A stretch of DNA of 64,000 nucleotides from Limosilactobacillus alvi (lineage in GTDB: Bacteria > Bacillota > Bacilli > Lactobacillales > Lactobacillaceae), in contig NZ_JACJJQ010000002.1 of the NCBI RefSeq assembly GCF_016900115.1, positions 1 to 64,000 of the forward strand, given 5' to 3'. The notes below the pieces were generated by a model that saw nothing but the letters and a program-made list of their open reading frames with translations, was not told the DNA's origin and did not search any database. This document shows, piece by piece, positions 19,911-28,518 of this stretch (its first letter is position 1; each line of letters begins with the position of its first letter). The position numbers and the translations under genes are program-made.

Positions 19911-19940
19911 GTGTTTTTAAGGTTTTCTTAAACTTGTCAA

Positions 19941-19969
19941 TTGAAAAGTAATTACGTGACGAGTAAGAT
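19941..19969 (+). promoter_or_regulatory. Candidate promoter of the amidase-repeat protein gene
   Basis: TTGAAA and TAAGAT with a 17-base spacer, about 40 bases before the start codon. The -10 box is imperfect. Confidence 0.35.
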
Positions 19970-20009
19970 GAAAGGCGTGATGAATTATTTGTGAAGGAGC
20001 TATGAAGGA

Positions 20010-22193
20010 ATGGAATCAAAGACGCACTTTAAAATGTATAAGGCAAAAAAACAGTGGTTATTAGCCGGTATCACTGCCCTGGGCGTTCTCTTCGGAAGTA
20101 CAATGATGGCCCAAGCGGATACAAATACGGTGGTTGCTAACTCGACTAATGATCAAGTTACAGCTACGACAGTGGCTTCAGCAAGTACTAATAGTCAAAC
20201 GGTAGCTAATAGTAATAGTAGTAGTACCGACGTAAATGCTGGGGCAACTCTTCAAACGAAGTCAGTTAATATTACTCCCGTAAGTAGTACAGAAGTTCAA
20301 GCTTCAAAACAAGCCACGACAATTACTAAGCAAGTAACAAGTGCAGCTCCAACAGAAACTTACGAAAATGGTCACTGGTACCTTAAAGATAGTGATGGTA
20401 ATAAATTATCTGGTTGGCGGAATCTTTCGGGTAACCGGGAAGCTTACTACAATCCGAGTACATACCAGATGGAGTATGGTGAAAGTTATATTGGCAATCA
20501 TTGGTACTACTTCAACAAAGTAGATGGCGATGTGGCAACTGGTTGGATTAAACTTCCAGATGGTCGAGAAGTTTACTATGACGTTAAAAAGGGAACCGAT
20601 TCTGTTTCTGGGCAAGGAATGCTCCATGGTATGCAAACTTTGCCAAACACTAACAAGGCCTACTACTTCGATCCGATCACTGGGGCCGAAAAGACAGGTC
20701 TTCAAACCATTAACGGTAAGACTTATGACTTTAGCCCAGCACGAGTTGAAGACTCTGAAGCTTATGCCAATAATTCATGGCGTTACTTTAACCAAGATGG
20801 AACTATGGTAACTGGTTTTGTCCAATTAAGGGATGGTCGGACCGTTTATTATAATGGTATGGGTGAAATGCTTTACGGTGAAAACTATATCAACGGACAC
20901 TGGTACTTCTTTAACAAGGTAACCGGAAAGATGGCGTCTGGTTGGACAACCTTACCCGATGGTCGGAAAGTTTACTATGATTTGAAGGCTGACGGCTCTG
21001 GGCAAGGGATGCTCCATGGTGCTCAATTAATAGACGATCACCTTTATAACTTTGATAACATTACGGGTGCGTTGAAGGGCGAGGCGAAGAGCACGGTTTA
21101 CTTTAATCCAGCCACAAAGCAACTCCTGTACTTTAATGAAAATGGTGAGTTAACTAAAGACACCACTATTAAGTTAGGCGACCAAACCTTTAAAGTTAGT
21201 GCTAATGGGGGGTTACAACTTACTAACGGTGAAAACTACATCAACGGTAACTGGTACCTTTACGATGCTAAGAGTGGTCAAGTTAAGACCGATTGGCAAA
21301 AGATCAGTGATGGTCGGACTGTTTACTATGATCCAACTACTGCAGTTATGAAGCATGGCGAAGCTTACATTAATGGGGCTTGGTACGATTTTGATACCAA
21401 TACTGGTGCCATGAAGACTGGTTTTGTTACTCTACCAGATGGCCGTTATGTATACTACCAAACTAATGGTCAAATGAAACACGGTGAAATGTACCTCAAT
21501 GGTTACTGGTACCATTTTAACGAATCAACGGGTACAATGAGCAAAGGCTTCACCAAGCTTACCGATGGTCGGTTAGTCTATTATGATGACCAAGGTCACA
21601 TGATTTACGGGTGGAAGAACTTTGGTGGGAAAGAATACTACTTTAACCTATCAACCGGTGATGCTGCGCGGGGTGACGTCTGGATTGGTGGTAAAGAATA
21701 CTTCTTCGATTCTGGAACTGGTGCTCAAATCACGGATAGTTACACGATCAAATTAATTTCCTGGTTCTACCATCGGGTTGGTAAGATCACTTATTCAATG
21801 TATGGTTCTCGGGATGGAGCTGATGGTACGGCCGATTGTTCTGGTTCAGTGACCCGGGCCATTTATGAAGCCTCTGGAGTACCATATTCTTATCTTTACA
21901 ACACCGAAAGCCTTCACGGCTACTTAATCCAAAATGGCTACCACTTAGTTCATGAAAACTCAGGTTATGAAAATGACCACCGGCTTGGTGACGTTATTAT
22001 CTGGGGCCGGAAAGGTTACAGTGCTGGTGAATTTGGCCATACTGGGATTATGACTGGTTCGGGTAGTGATGCCAAGATGATCTCGACTTGTTACTACACG
22101 GATGGGCAAAAAAATACTGCCATTCAAAACTTGAATTATAACTATTATTGGAATTATGATGAACGGCCATACTACTATGTATACCGGAAGTAG
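20010..22193 (+). CDS. Secreted YG-repeat surface protein with C-terminal Amidase_5-like hydrolase domain
   Basis: A 727-residue exported protein. The N-terminus has a KxYKxGKxW-like signal (HFKMYKAKKQW at 7-17, hydrophobic core, AQA cleavage region) used by lactobacillar surface proteins. A Ser/Thr/Ala-rich linker runs to about residue 110, then come about ten aromatic repeats of the type NGHWYxFNKVTGxMxxGW plus TLPDGRxVYY, as in glucan- and choline-binding proteins. The last 150 residues (ISWFYHRVGKITYSM, then GTADCSGSVTRAI and FGHTGIM) match the Amidase_5/CHAP-like peptidoglycan hydrolases, with C and H of DCSG and FGHTG as catalytic pair. It probably binds wall polysaccharide or glucan and cuts peptidoglycan. 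Confidence 0.85.
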   Translation: MESKTHFKMYKAKKQWLLAGITALGVLFGSTMMAQADTNTVVANSTNDQVTATTVASASTNSQTVANSNSSSTDVNAGATLQTKSVNITPVSSTEVQASKQATTITKQVTSAAPTETYENGHWYLKDSDGNKLSGWRNLSGNREAYYNPSTYQMEYGESYIGNHWYYFNKVDGDVATGWIKLPDGREVYYDVKKGTDSVSGQGMLHGMQTLPNTNKAYYFDPITGAEKTGLQTINGKTYDFSPARVEDSEAYANNSWRYFNQDGTMVTGFVQLRDGRTVYYNGMGEMLYGENYINGHWYFFNKVTGKMASGWTTLPDGRKVYYDLKADGSGQGMLHGAQLIDDHLYNFDNITGALKGEAKSTVYFNPATKQLLYFNENGELTKDTTIKLGDQTFKVSANGGLQLTNGENYINGNWYLYDAKSGQVKTDWQKISDGRTVYYDPTTAVMKHGEAYINGAWYDFDTNTGAMKTGFVTLPDGRYVYYQTNGQMKHGEMYLNGYWYHFNESTGTMSKGFTKLTDGRLVYYDDQGHMIYGWKNFGGKEYYFNLSTGDAARGDVWIGGKEYFFDSGTGAQITDSYTIKLISWFYHRVGKITYSMYGSRDGADGTADCSGSVTRAIYEASGVPYSYLYNTESLHGYLIQNGYHLVHENSGYENDHRLGDVIIWGRKGYSAGEFGHTGIMTGSGSDAKMISTCYYTDGQKNTAIQNLNYNYYWNYDERPYYYVYRK

Positions 22194-22201
22194 TTTATCA
22201 A

Positions 22202-22232
22202 ACAATCAATTTTTGCGGAAATTGGTTGTTTT
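22202..22232 (+). terminator. Weak stem-loop terminator
   Basis: ACAATCAATTT pairs with AAATTGGTTGT (one G-T pair) around TTGCGG and is followed by a short T run. It is short and AT-rich. Confidence 0.5.
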
Positions 22233-22264
22233 GCCTTCTAAATAATTGAAGGAGTTTTCGATAA

Positions 22265-22285
22265 ATGGTAAAATTTAACCGTTAA
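22265..22285 (+). other. Possible six-codon leader peptide with duplicated SD
   Basis: ATG 22265 opens a six-codon frame (MVKFNR, stop TAA). It has its own GAAGGAG at 22248, in a 15-base stretch (AATTGAAGGAGTTTT) that is nearly repeated just before the real start of the next gene at 22303-22319. It may be an upstream peptide or a duplicated ribosome-binding region. Confidence 0.35.
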
Positions 22286-22319
22286 GCAAAATTTTGATTA
22301 TCAATTGAAGGAGTTTCGC

Positions 22320-24572
22320 ATGAGTAAACAAACACCAGAAATTAAGCGTCATTTTAAGATGTACAAGAGTGGTAAATTATGGTTAGTTGCCGGGATTACG
22401 GCGGTTAGTTTGATGGCGGGGGGCCAAGTGGCCGCCAATGCTGCCGATAACACTGCAACCGCATCAACAAGCACAACTGCAGTAGCAAGCGCAAGTGCTA
22501 GTGATTCAAGCGTTGCCGCTTCAGCGAATAGTAGTGCTAGCTCAAGCGCAACGCCGGCATCATCTAGTGCAAGTTCTAGCGCAACGCCGGCAACTTCAGG
22601 GACAAACGCTAATTCAAGTACTACCACTAGTACGTCAGCTGTCTCAGCAGCGCCAAGTGTAACTTTTGAAAAGGCAGATTCTAATGGTAATGAAACTAGC
22701 ACAACGTCTGAAATGGCTGGTTTCTTTAAAACCACTGGGAAGGCAGTTAAGCAAAACGGCCAATTAACCTTAACGATTTCGATGAATGATCAATCAGCTT
22801 CATTTGCTTCAATGATTAAGCAATTGAGTTTGGCTGATGGTAACAATGCCTTTGTTTCCAGTAATAATGGAAAAGATTGGACGGTTACCACGAGTGACAT
22901 CAAGGATGTTTACAAGTTAAACATGACGATTAACTTTGGGGTGGGTAACCACAATGAAGTTGCTTACCTTAAGACCAATGTGATGGAAGCTTTAGCGGCA
23001 GCTGAAGAAACAGCTTCAGCTAGTGCTAGTGCTTCCGCATCTGCGGCTCAAAGTGCTTCAGCAAATTCATCCGCAAACTCTTCGGCAAACAGTAGCACAT
23101 CGTCTTCAGCAAATTCATCCGCAAACAGCAGTGCTAACTCTTCGGCAAACAGCAGTGCTAACTCTTCGGCAAACAGCAGTGCTAACTCTTCGGCAAACAG
23201 CAGTGCTAATTCATCTGCTGACTCTTCCGCTGCAAATGCAGAACCAAAGGAAAAGTATATTAATGGTGCATGGCGGTTAGTAACGGCTGATGGCAAGTAC
23301 CTCACTGGTTGGCAAACCCTGAAGGATGGCCGGGTAGTTTACTACAGTGAAAAAGGTGCCATGTTACATGGTGAAGCTTATATTGGTGATGCCTGGTTCT
23401 ACCTTGATGATGTTACTGGTGCCGTAAAGTCTGATTGGGTTACTTTAAAGGATGGTCGGGTAGTTTACTACGCCTCTGATACTAGGACGGGTAAGGTAAC
23501 CGGGATGGTCCACGGGATGCAAACTCTTCCTGATGGAAAGACTTACTACTTTGATGATGTAACCGGTGCTTTATTAAAGAACACCACGAAGACAGTCAAC
23601 GGAGTAACTTATTCAATTGATAAGAATGGGGTTATGACTAAGGCGACTGCCCATGAAGTTTACGAAAACGGTGCATGGCGGTTGAAGTCAGCTGATGGTA
23701 AGTACCTTACTGGTTGGCAAACCCTGAAGGATGGCCGGGTAGTTTACTACAACGACAAGGGGGCTATGCTTCATGGTGAAAACTACATTGATGGGGCATG
23801 GTTCTACCTTGATGATGTTACTGGTGCCGTAAAGTCCGGTTGGGTTACATTAAAGGATGGTCGGGTAGTTTACTACGCCTCTGATACTAAGACGGGTAAG
23901 GTAACCGGAATGGTTCATGGTATGCAAACCCTTCCTGATGGAAAGACTTACTACTTTAACGATGTAACTGGTGCTTTATTAAAGAACACCACGAAGACGG
24001 TCAACGGAGTAACTTACTCAATTGATAAGAACGGGGTTATGACCAAGACTGATACTACGAAGACTCATGAAGCCTACATTAATGGTGCATGGCGGTTGGT
24101 AACGGCCGATGGTAAGTACTTAACTGGTTTCCAAAAGTTGAATGATGGTCGAACAGTTTACTACGATGCTAATGGTGCAATGCAATATGGTGAAAAGTAC
24201 CTTGGTGGTTACTGGTACTTCTTCAACAAGACAACTGGGGCAATGGCTACTGGCATTACGACCTTACCAGATGGCCGAGTCGTTGATTACAACAGTCAAG
24301 GCCACATGGTTTATGGGGAACAATACGTCAACGGTGGTTGGTACAACTTTAAGCAAGGCGATGGTCACATGCTTAAGGGTTGGGTAACCTTAAAGGACGG
24401 CCGGATCGTTTACTATGGTACCGATGGTAAAATGATTCACGGTTTCACCCACATTAATGGCCTCTTAGTTCACTTTGACGAATCAACTGGTACCTTAACC
24501 CGAAATAGTTACATTTACTATAATGGTCAACGTTTCTATGCCCGGAACGACGGGGCCATGAGCCGTGCCTAG
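22320..24572 (+). CDS. KxYKxGKxW-signal surface protein with Ser-Ala-Asn repeats and YG/glucan-binding-type repeats
   Basis: A 750-residue exported protein. The signal motif HFKMYKSGKLWLVAG is a textbook KxYKxGKxW peptide (about 12-26). A Ser/Ala/Thr-rich stretch, a small domain (about 115-230, SVTFEKADSNGNETST onward) and a Ser-Ala-Asn linker partly made of 24-base DNA repeats (23124-23219) come next. The rest is a series of WxLxxADGKYLTGWQTL / DGRVVYY repeats, with two near-identical blocks of about 135 residues. No catalytic domain and no LPxTG motif are visible, so it probably attaches through the repeats. ATG 22320 has GAAGGAG six bases before it. It is a tandem neighbour and relative of the gene at 20010. 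Confidence 0.82.
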   Translation: MSKQTPEIKRHFKMYKSGKLWLVAGITAVSLMAGGQVAANAADNTATASTSTTAVASASASDSSVAASANSSASSSATPASSSASSSATPATSGTNANSSTTTSTSAVSAAPSVTFEKADSNGNETSTTSEMAGFFKTTGKAVKQNGQLTLTISMNDQSASFASMIKQLSLADGNNAFVSSNNGKDWTVTTSDIKDVYKLNMTINFGVGNHNEVAYLKTNVMEALAAAEETASASASASASAAQSASANSSANSSANSSTSSSANSSANSSANSSANSSANSSANSSANSSANSSANSSADSSAANAEPKEKYINGAWRLVTADGKYLTGWQTLKDGRVVYYSEKGAMLHGEAYIGDAWFYLDDVTGAVKSDWVTLKDGRVVYYASDTRTGKVTGMVHGMQTLPDGKTYYFDDVTGALLKNTTKTVNGVTYSIDKNGVMTKATAHEVYENGAWRLKSADGKYLTGWQTLKDGRVVYYNDKGAMLHGENYIDGAWFYLDDVTGAVKSGWVTLKDGRVVYYASDTKTGKVTGMVHGMQTLPDGKTYYFNDVTGALLKNTTKTVNGVTYSIDKNGVMTKTDTTKTHEAYINGAWRLVTADGKYLTGFQKLNDGRTVYYDANGAMQYGEKYLGGYWYFFNKTTGAMATGITTLPDGRVVDYNSQGHMVYGEQYVNGGWYNFKQGDGHMLKGWVTLKDGRIVYYGTDGKMIHGFTHINGLLVHFDESTGTLTRNSYIYYNGQRFYARNDGAMSRA
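23124..23219 (+). repeat. 24-bp tandem repeat, four copies (Ser-Ala-Asn linker)
   Basis: The unit starts AACAGCAGTGCTAACTC and is 24 bases long; three copies are identical and the fourth has drifted. It encodes NSSANSSA. Degenerate units precede it from about 23040. Confidence 0.9.
23256..24074 (+). repeat. Two large direct repeats of about 405-414 bp inside the surface-protein gene
   Basis: Block one (23256-23660) and block two (23661-24074) encode nearly the same 135 residues, from NGAWRL to NGVMTK. DNA identity is high over long stretches, so the pair is recent and prone to recombination. Confidence 0.9.
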
Positions 24573-24598
24573 GTTACTAAATTAAATTATTAAGCTTA

Positions 24599-24638
24599 AA
24601 GTCTTAAGATTAGGATTTCCTAGTCTTAAGGCTTTTTT
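24599..24638 (+). terminator. Rho-independent terminator of the surface-protein gene
   Basis: AAGTCTTAAGATTAGG pairs with CCTAGTCTTAAGGCTT (several G-T pairs) around loop ATTT, then TTTTTT. Confidence 0.85.
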
Positions 24639-24686
24639 GTATTGATTTGGGTTGAGTTGACAATTGAATGGCAAATATTTTTCAGA

Positions 24687-24752
24687 AAAGTATGTATTCA
24701 GTGGTAAGGTTTGTTATCATTGTTAGAGTGGTTTTATAACGATACATACTTT
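24687..24752. promoter_or_regulatory. Candidate promoter flanked by a perfect 11-bp inverted repeat
   Basis: AAAGTATGTAT (24687-24697) and its exact reverse complement ATACATACTTT (24742-24752) flank a possible promoter TTGTTA (24711) - 18 bases - TATAAC (24735), upstream of yfmF. This may be an operator; it could also be chance in AT-rich DNA. Confidence 0.35.
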
Positions 24753-24779
24753 ATGCTTAGTAATTGGGAGGAATTCTAA

Positions 24780-26027
24780 TTGGATTTTCAGTTAGCTAAC
24801 GGGGTAAACGTGCACATTATCCCCACACAACAATTTAAGCAAACCAAGGTCTTAGTAAACTTTACAACCTTGCAGACGCGGGAGAATGCAGTAGTACGTA
24901 ATCTATTAGCAAACCTATTAGTCACTAGCAGTGAAAAGTATCCAACGCAAACGGTACTTTCCCGTCACTTGGCTAACCTGTACGGAGCAGCCGTCAGTGG
25001 TTATGTTACTCGGATTGGACATGCTCACACTTTGCGGTTAAAGGCAACCTTTGTAAATGAACACTTTGCCCCCCACGTCCTTACCGAAATGATTGCTACC
25101 CTGGGAGAATTAATTTTTCATCCCCTAATGGTTAACGACCAATTTGACCTAACTACTTGGCAACGGCAACAGGCTAACCTGGTAGCAACCTTAAAATCTT
25201 GGGATGACGACAAACAATTTTATTCCGTTCGCCAATTGGAAAAACTGTATTACCAAACCGGCTCGGTCATGGAAATCCCAAGTTCAGGGACGCTACCACA
25301 AGCTGAAGTGGTCACTAATGAAGCAACAGTCGCTGCTTACCACCAGATGTTAAATGAAGATCAAGTAGATATTTTTGTGATTGGGGACGTTGATGTAGAT
25401 ACGGTCATGGCGAGTCTCCGACAACTACCGTTCCAACCACGGGAAAGTCATTTACCAGCCACCCTTTTCCATCACCAACCAAAAGAAGCTTTCAAGGAAT
25501 TGGTTGAACACCAACCAATTCAACAGGCGCACCTCAATTTGGCTTATACTTTCCCGGTTTACTTTGGGGAGCCTGATTACCGGCCCGCAATTGTGATGAA
25601 CGGAATTTTGGGTGGGACCCCTTATTCTAAGCTCTTTGTCAATGTCCGCGAAAAAGCTAGCTTAACTTACACCGCAAGTAGTGGTCTGCGGGCCTTTTCT
25701 GGCCACTTAATTATTTCGGCAGGAATTGGAGCGGATCAGGTAAACCAAGCCGAAAAATTAATTAAGCAACAGATTGTGGCACTGCAAAATGGCGATTTTG
25801 ATGAAACTACCGTAGCTAAGGTTAAAGCCGGTTTAATTAACCAGTACTATGCCAACCAAGATGATGAAAACTATCTACTTGGACGGGCTTTAGCGCGGAC
25901 AATTTTACACCAGGCGCAGCCAAGTGATTATCCGACAGCAATCCAAGCAGTTACGCCGGCAAAGATTGTTGATTTAGCCCAACAACTCGAACCAGCGGCC
26001 CGGTATTTCCTTGAAGGGGAGAATTAA
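24780..26027 (+). CDS. yfmF: M16-peptidase-like protein YfmF (EF-P modification-associated)
   Basis: A 415-residue member of the insulinase (M16) fold that lacks the HxxEH zinc motif and is therefore the non-catalytic half of a pair. Its partner with an intact motif overlaps the end region and follows directly. In Bacillus subtilis the pair YmfF/YmfH is linked to the 5-aminopentanol modification of elongation factor P. The start is TTG 24780 with GGGAGG upstream. Motif-bearing parts include LAYTFPVYFGE and VREKASLTYTASSG, the M16 C-terminal substrate-binding element. Confidence 0.85.
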   Translation: MDFQLANGVNVHIIPTQQFKQTKVLVNFTTLQTRENAVVRNLLANLLVTSSEKYPTQTVLSRHLANLYGAAVSGYVTRIGHAHTLRLKATFVNEHFAPHVLTEMIATLGELIFHPLMVNDQFDLTTWQRQQANLVATLKSWDDDKQFYSVRQLEKLYYQTGSVMEIPSSGTLPQAEVVTNEATVAAYHQMLNEDQVDIFVIGDVDVDTVMASLRQLPFQPRESHLPATLFHHQPKEAFKELVEHQPIQQAHLNLAYTFPVYFGEPDYRPAIVMNGILGGTPYSKLFVNVREKASLTYTASSGLRAFSGHLIISAGIGADQVNQAEKLIKQQIVALQNGDFDETTVAKVKAGLINQYYANQDDENYLLGRALARTILHQAQPSDYPTAIQAVTPAKIVDLAQQLEPAARYFLEGEN

Positions 26028-26028
26028 G

Positions 26029-27306
26029 ATGGAAACCCGAACTTATAGTGAATTTAATCAAACGGTGTATGAAACCACCCTCGAAAATGGCCTGCGGGTC
26101 CGATTAATCCCGATGACCGGGTTTCACAAGACCTATGCCATGTTGACGACCGATTTTGGGGCGGTCGATCGGTCGTTACCAGATGGTCAGCCAATTCCGG
26201 CTGGGATGGCCCACTTTTTGGAACACAAGTTATTTGAAAAGGCGGATCATGATGCCTTTGATCTCTTTGGGGCCTTAGGAGCTGATGCTAATGCTTTTAC
26301 CGCTTTTACGCAGACCAGCTACCTCTACTCCACGACTGGGCATTTCAAAGAAAACCTCGACGTGCTTTTAGATTTTGTCCAAACCCCATACTTTACGGAT
26401 CAAACAGTCCAAAAGGAAATTGGCATTATTTCCCAGGAAATTCGGATGTACAATGACAATCCAGATAGCCGGCTTTATATGGGCATGTTGGGAAATCTTT
26501 ATCCCCACGATCCCTTAGCGGACGACATTGCCGGGACCGAAGAATCATTGCAAAAGATTACCCCAGAGCTATTGTATGCGGCCCACGCTGCCTATTACCA
26601 ACCAGAATATCTGACCCTTCAACTGGCGGGGAACTTAGATCCTGAAGAAACTTTACAGTGGATCAAAGATAACCAAGCCCAAAAGGCTTTTAAAGCGCCA
26701 ACTGGAAAGGCCATAACTTTCGAAGTTGCAGATCCAACTGGCAAAGATATCTTACCTTACCGGCACTTAACAATGCCGGTTAGCCGACCGAAGGTAATTG
26801 TCGGGTTACGGGGTGTTCAATCGACAACTGATCCCCGGGTCCGCTTAAAGCGCCAATTGGCAATTTCATTAATGTTGGAACTCCTCTTTGATGATACCGG
26901 CCGACATTATCAAGACTTGTACAACCGGGGAATTATCGATGATTCCTTCAGTTTCAACTTTGAAAGTAACCGGGGCTTTAACTTCGCCTTGTTTGCGACT
27001 GAAACCGAACAACAGGCCGCCTTTCGAGATGCCATTAGCCAGTTAGTGGAAAACGCTAGTGTGGAACTGGCTGCGGTGAAGGATCAATTTATGATGTTAA
27101 AAAACGGCATTTTAGGTCGCCTAGTTGGTGCTTTAGACTCGCCGGAAACGGTGGTTAACCGGTTTGCGACCCGGGACATGGGGAGTTTAACGATTTTTGA
27201 TGAAATTCGGACGCTAAAGGCTTTGACCTGGGAAGAGGTTGAAGCGGTTGCTAAGGACTTTATGGAACCAGAACGGTTAACGGTCTACGAAATTGACGCT
27301 AATTAA
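26029..27306 (+). CDS. yfmH: M16-family zinc peptidase YfmH (EF-P modification-associated)
   Basis: A 425-residue M16 peptidase with the inverted zinc motif in MAHFLEHKLFEK (HxxEH) and the downstream glutamate region. It is the active partner of the protein encoded just upstream. ATG 26029 follows GGGGAG inside the end of yfmF. In Bacillus, ymfI (a ketoreductase that completes the EF-P modification) lies next in the operon; here it is absent and rodZ follows. Confidence 0.87.
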   Translation: METRTYSEFNQTVYETTLENGLRVRLIPMTGFHKTYAMLTTDFGAVDRSLPDGQPIPAGMAHFLEHKLFEKADHDAFDLFGALGADANAFTAFTQTSYLYSTTGHFKENLDVLLDFVQTPYFTDQTVQKEIGIISQEIRMYNDNPDSRLYMGMLGNLYPHDPLADDIAGTEESLQKITPELLYAAHAAYYQPEYLTLQLAGNLDPEETLQWIKDNQAQKAFKAPTGKAITFEVADPTGKDILPYRHLTMPVSRPKVIVGLRGVQSTTDPRVRLKRQLAISLMLELLFDDTGRHYQDLYNRGIIDDSFSFNFESNRGFNFALFATETEQQAAFRDAISQLVENASVELAAVKDQFMMLKNGILGRLVGALDSPETVVNRFATRDMGSLTIFDEIRTLKALTWEEVEAVAKDFMEPERLTVYEIDAN

Positions 27307-27399
27307 TTCCAAAAGAAATTATAAAAACTTTAAATTCGTTGGGAAAAAGAATGTGCTATACTTGCCTAGGTTATTAGGAAAAAGAATTGAGGATAGAGC

Positions 27400-28494
27400 A
27401 TGAGTGAAAATGAAAAACACTTGCAAATTGGGCAACAGTTAAAAGATGCGCGGGTCGCTAATGGCTATACGCTCGATGATTTACAACAAGCTACCAAGAT
27501 TCAAAAGCGCTACTTAATTGCGATTGAAGACGAAAAGTTTGACGAATTGCCGGGGGATTTCTATGTCCGAGCTTTTGTTAAGCAATACGCCGATACGGTC
27601 GGCCTTGATGGCAATGAACTTTTGAAGGATTATGATGATTACTTGCCTAAGACCAAGACGACGGAGTACTCTGAACATTTAAGCCAAGCGGTTGAAACCC
27701 GGCGGGGGAGCCATAAAGTGACGACCGATGGCTTTGATCGGGCCCGGAAGTACATCCCCACGGTTATTGTTGGGGCGATCGTAGTAATCATCTTAGGGGC
27801 CATTTGGGTGACAACAATTATTAAGAACCATGCGGATTCGGCAACCAAGATTGATTCGAGCTCCGTTTCTGTTTCGGGTGAATCAAGCCGTTCTAGCAAG
27901 AAAAAGGCTTCTTCATCAAGTAGCAAGCAAAAAGAATCCAAGTTGAAGTTAACGGAAGCTTCCCGGACTTCCACCAGCGTTGTTTACAACACGACCGCAA
28001 CTTTAAAGAAGAGTACTGATTTGACGGTCAAGGCTGGAACAAATGCGCTTTACACTTCCGTTAACGTAGATAACACGAGCCGGTTGGCCAAGACATTGCA
28101 AGCCAAGCAAACGGGTTCAGTTACGCTTGCAAAGACGGCTAAGAAGGTGGTTATTACCCTTGGTAGTGCTAGTGGGGTAACAATTAAGCTCGGTAATCAA
28201 ACGCTAAACTTTACCAATAATAATCGTTATCCATCAACTCGGGTAATTACGATTAACTTTGGCTCTAGTTCCACCCAAACGAGTTCTGCGTCAGCAAGTT
28301 CAAGCTCGATCTCAACTGCAACAACAACTGGTACTACGGGAACTACGCGGACAACAACCGGGACTACCACTACTAGTACGAGTCAACGGACGACCGGAAC
28401 AACGACGACGGGACAATCAACGACCACGGCTAACAACCAACGGACGACGACTGCGACGACAACGAATAACACTGCTACCACAACTAGTCGGTAG
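27400..28494 (+). CDS. rodZ: RodZ-like cell-shape protein with Thr/Ser-rich tail
   Basis: A 364-residue bitopic membrane protein. An N-terminal helix-turn-helix domain (about 8-70, GQQLKDARVANGYTLDDLQQ) is followed by one membrane helix (119-141) and an extracytoplasmic DUF4115-like beta domain (about 190-285). The C-terminal 75 residues are nearly all Thr, Ser, Gly, Asn and Arg (TTTGTTGTTRTTTGTTTT), a low-complexity tail not found in Bacillus RodZ and perhaps O-glycosylated. RodZ links the MreB/elongation machinery to the membrane. It sits in the conserved position before pgsA. Confidence 0.85.
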   Translation: MSENEKHLQIGQQLKDARVANGYTLDDLQQATKIQKRYLIAIEDEKFDELPGDFYVRAFVKQYADTVGLDGNELLKDYDDYLPKTKTTEYSEHLSQAVETRRGSHKVTTDGFDRARKYIPTVIVGAIVVIILGAIWVTTIIKNHADSATKIDSSSVSVSGESSRSSKKKASSSSSKQKESKLKLTEASRTSTSVVYNTTATLKKSTDLTVKAGTNALYTSVNVDNTSRLAKTLQAKQTGSVTLAKTAKKVVITLGSASGVTIKLGNQTLNFTNNNRYPSTRVITINFGSSSTQTSSASASSSSISTATTTGTTGTTRTTTGTTTTSTSQRTTGTTTTGQSTTTANNQRTTTATTTNNTATTTSR

Positions 28495-28518
28495 GCGAGC
28501 TTTTGAGGAGGAGTTAGT

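Noticed and set aside
20010-22193. Prophage endolysin because of the Amidase_5 domain
   Set aside because: It has a KxYKxGKxW-type export signal and wall-binding repeats, and no phage genes are nearby.
23040-23240. CRISPR-like array
   Set aside because: The repeats are contiguous, in frame, without spacers, and encode a Ser-Ala-Asn linker.
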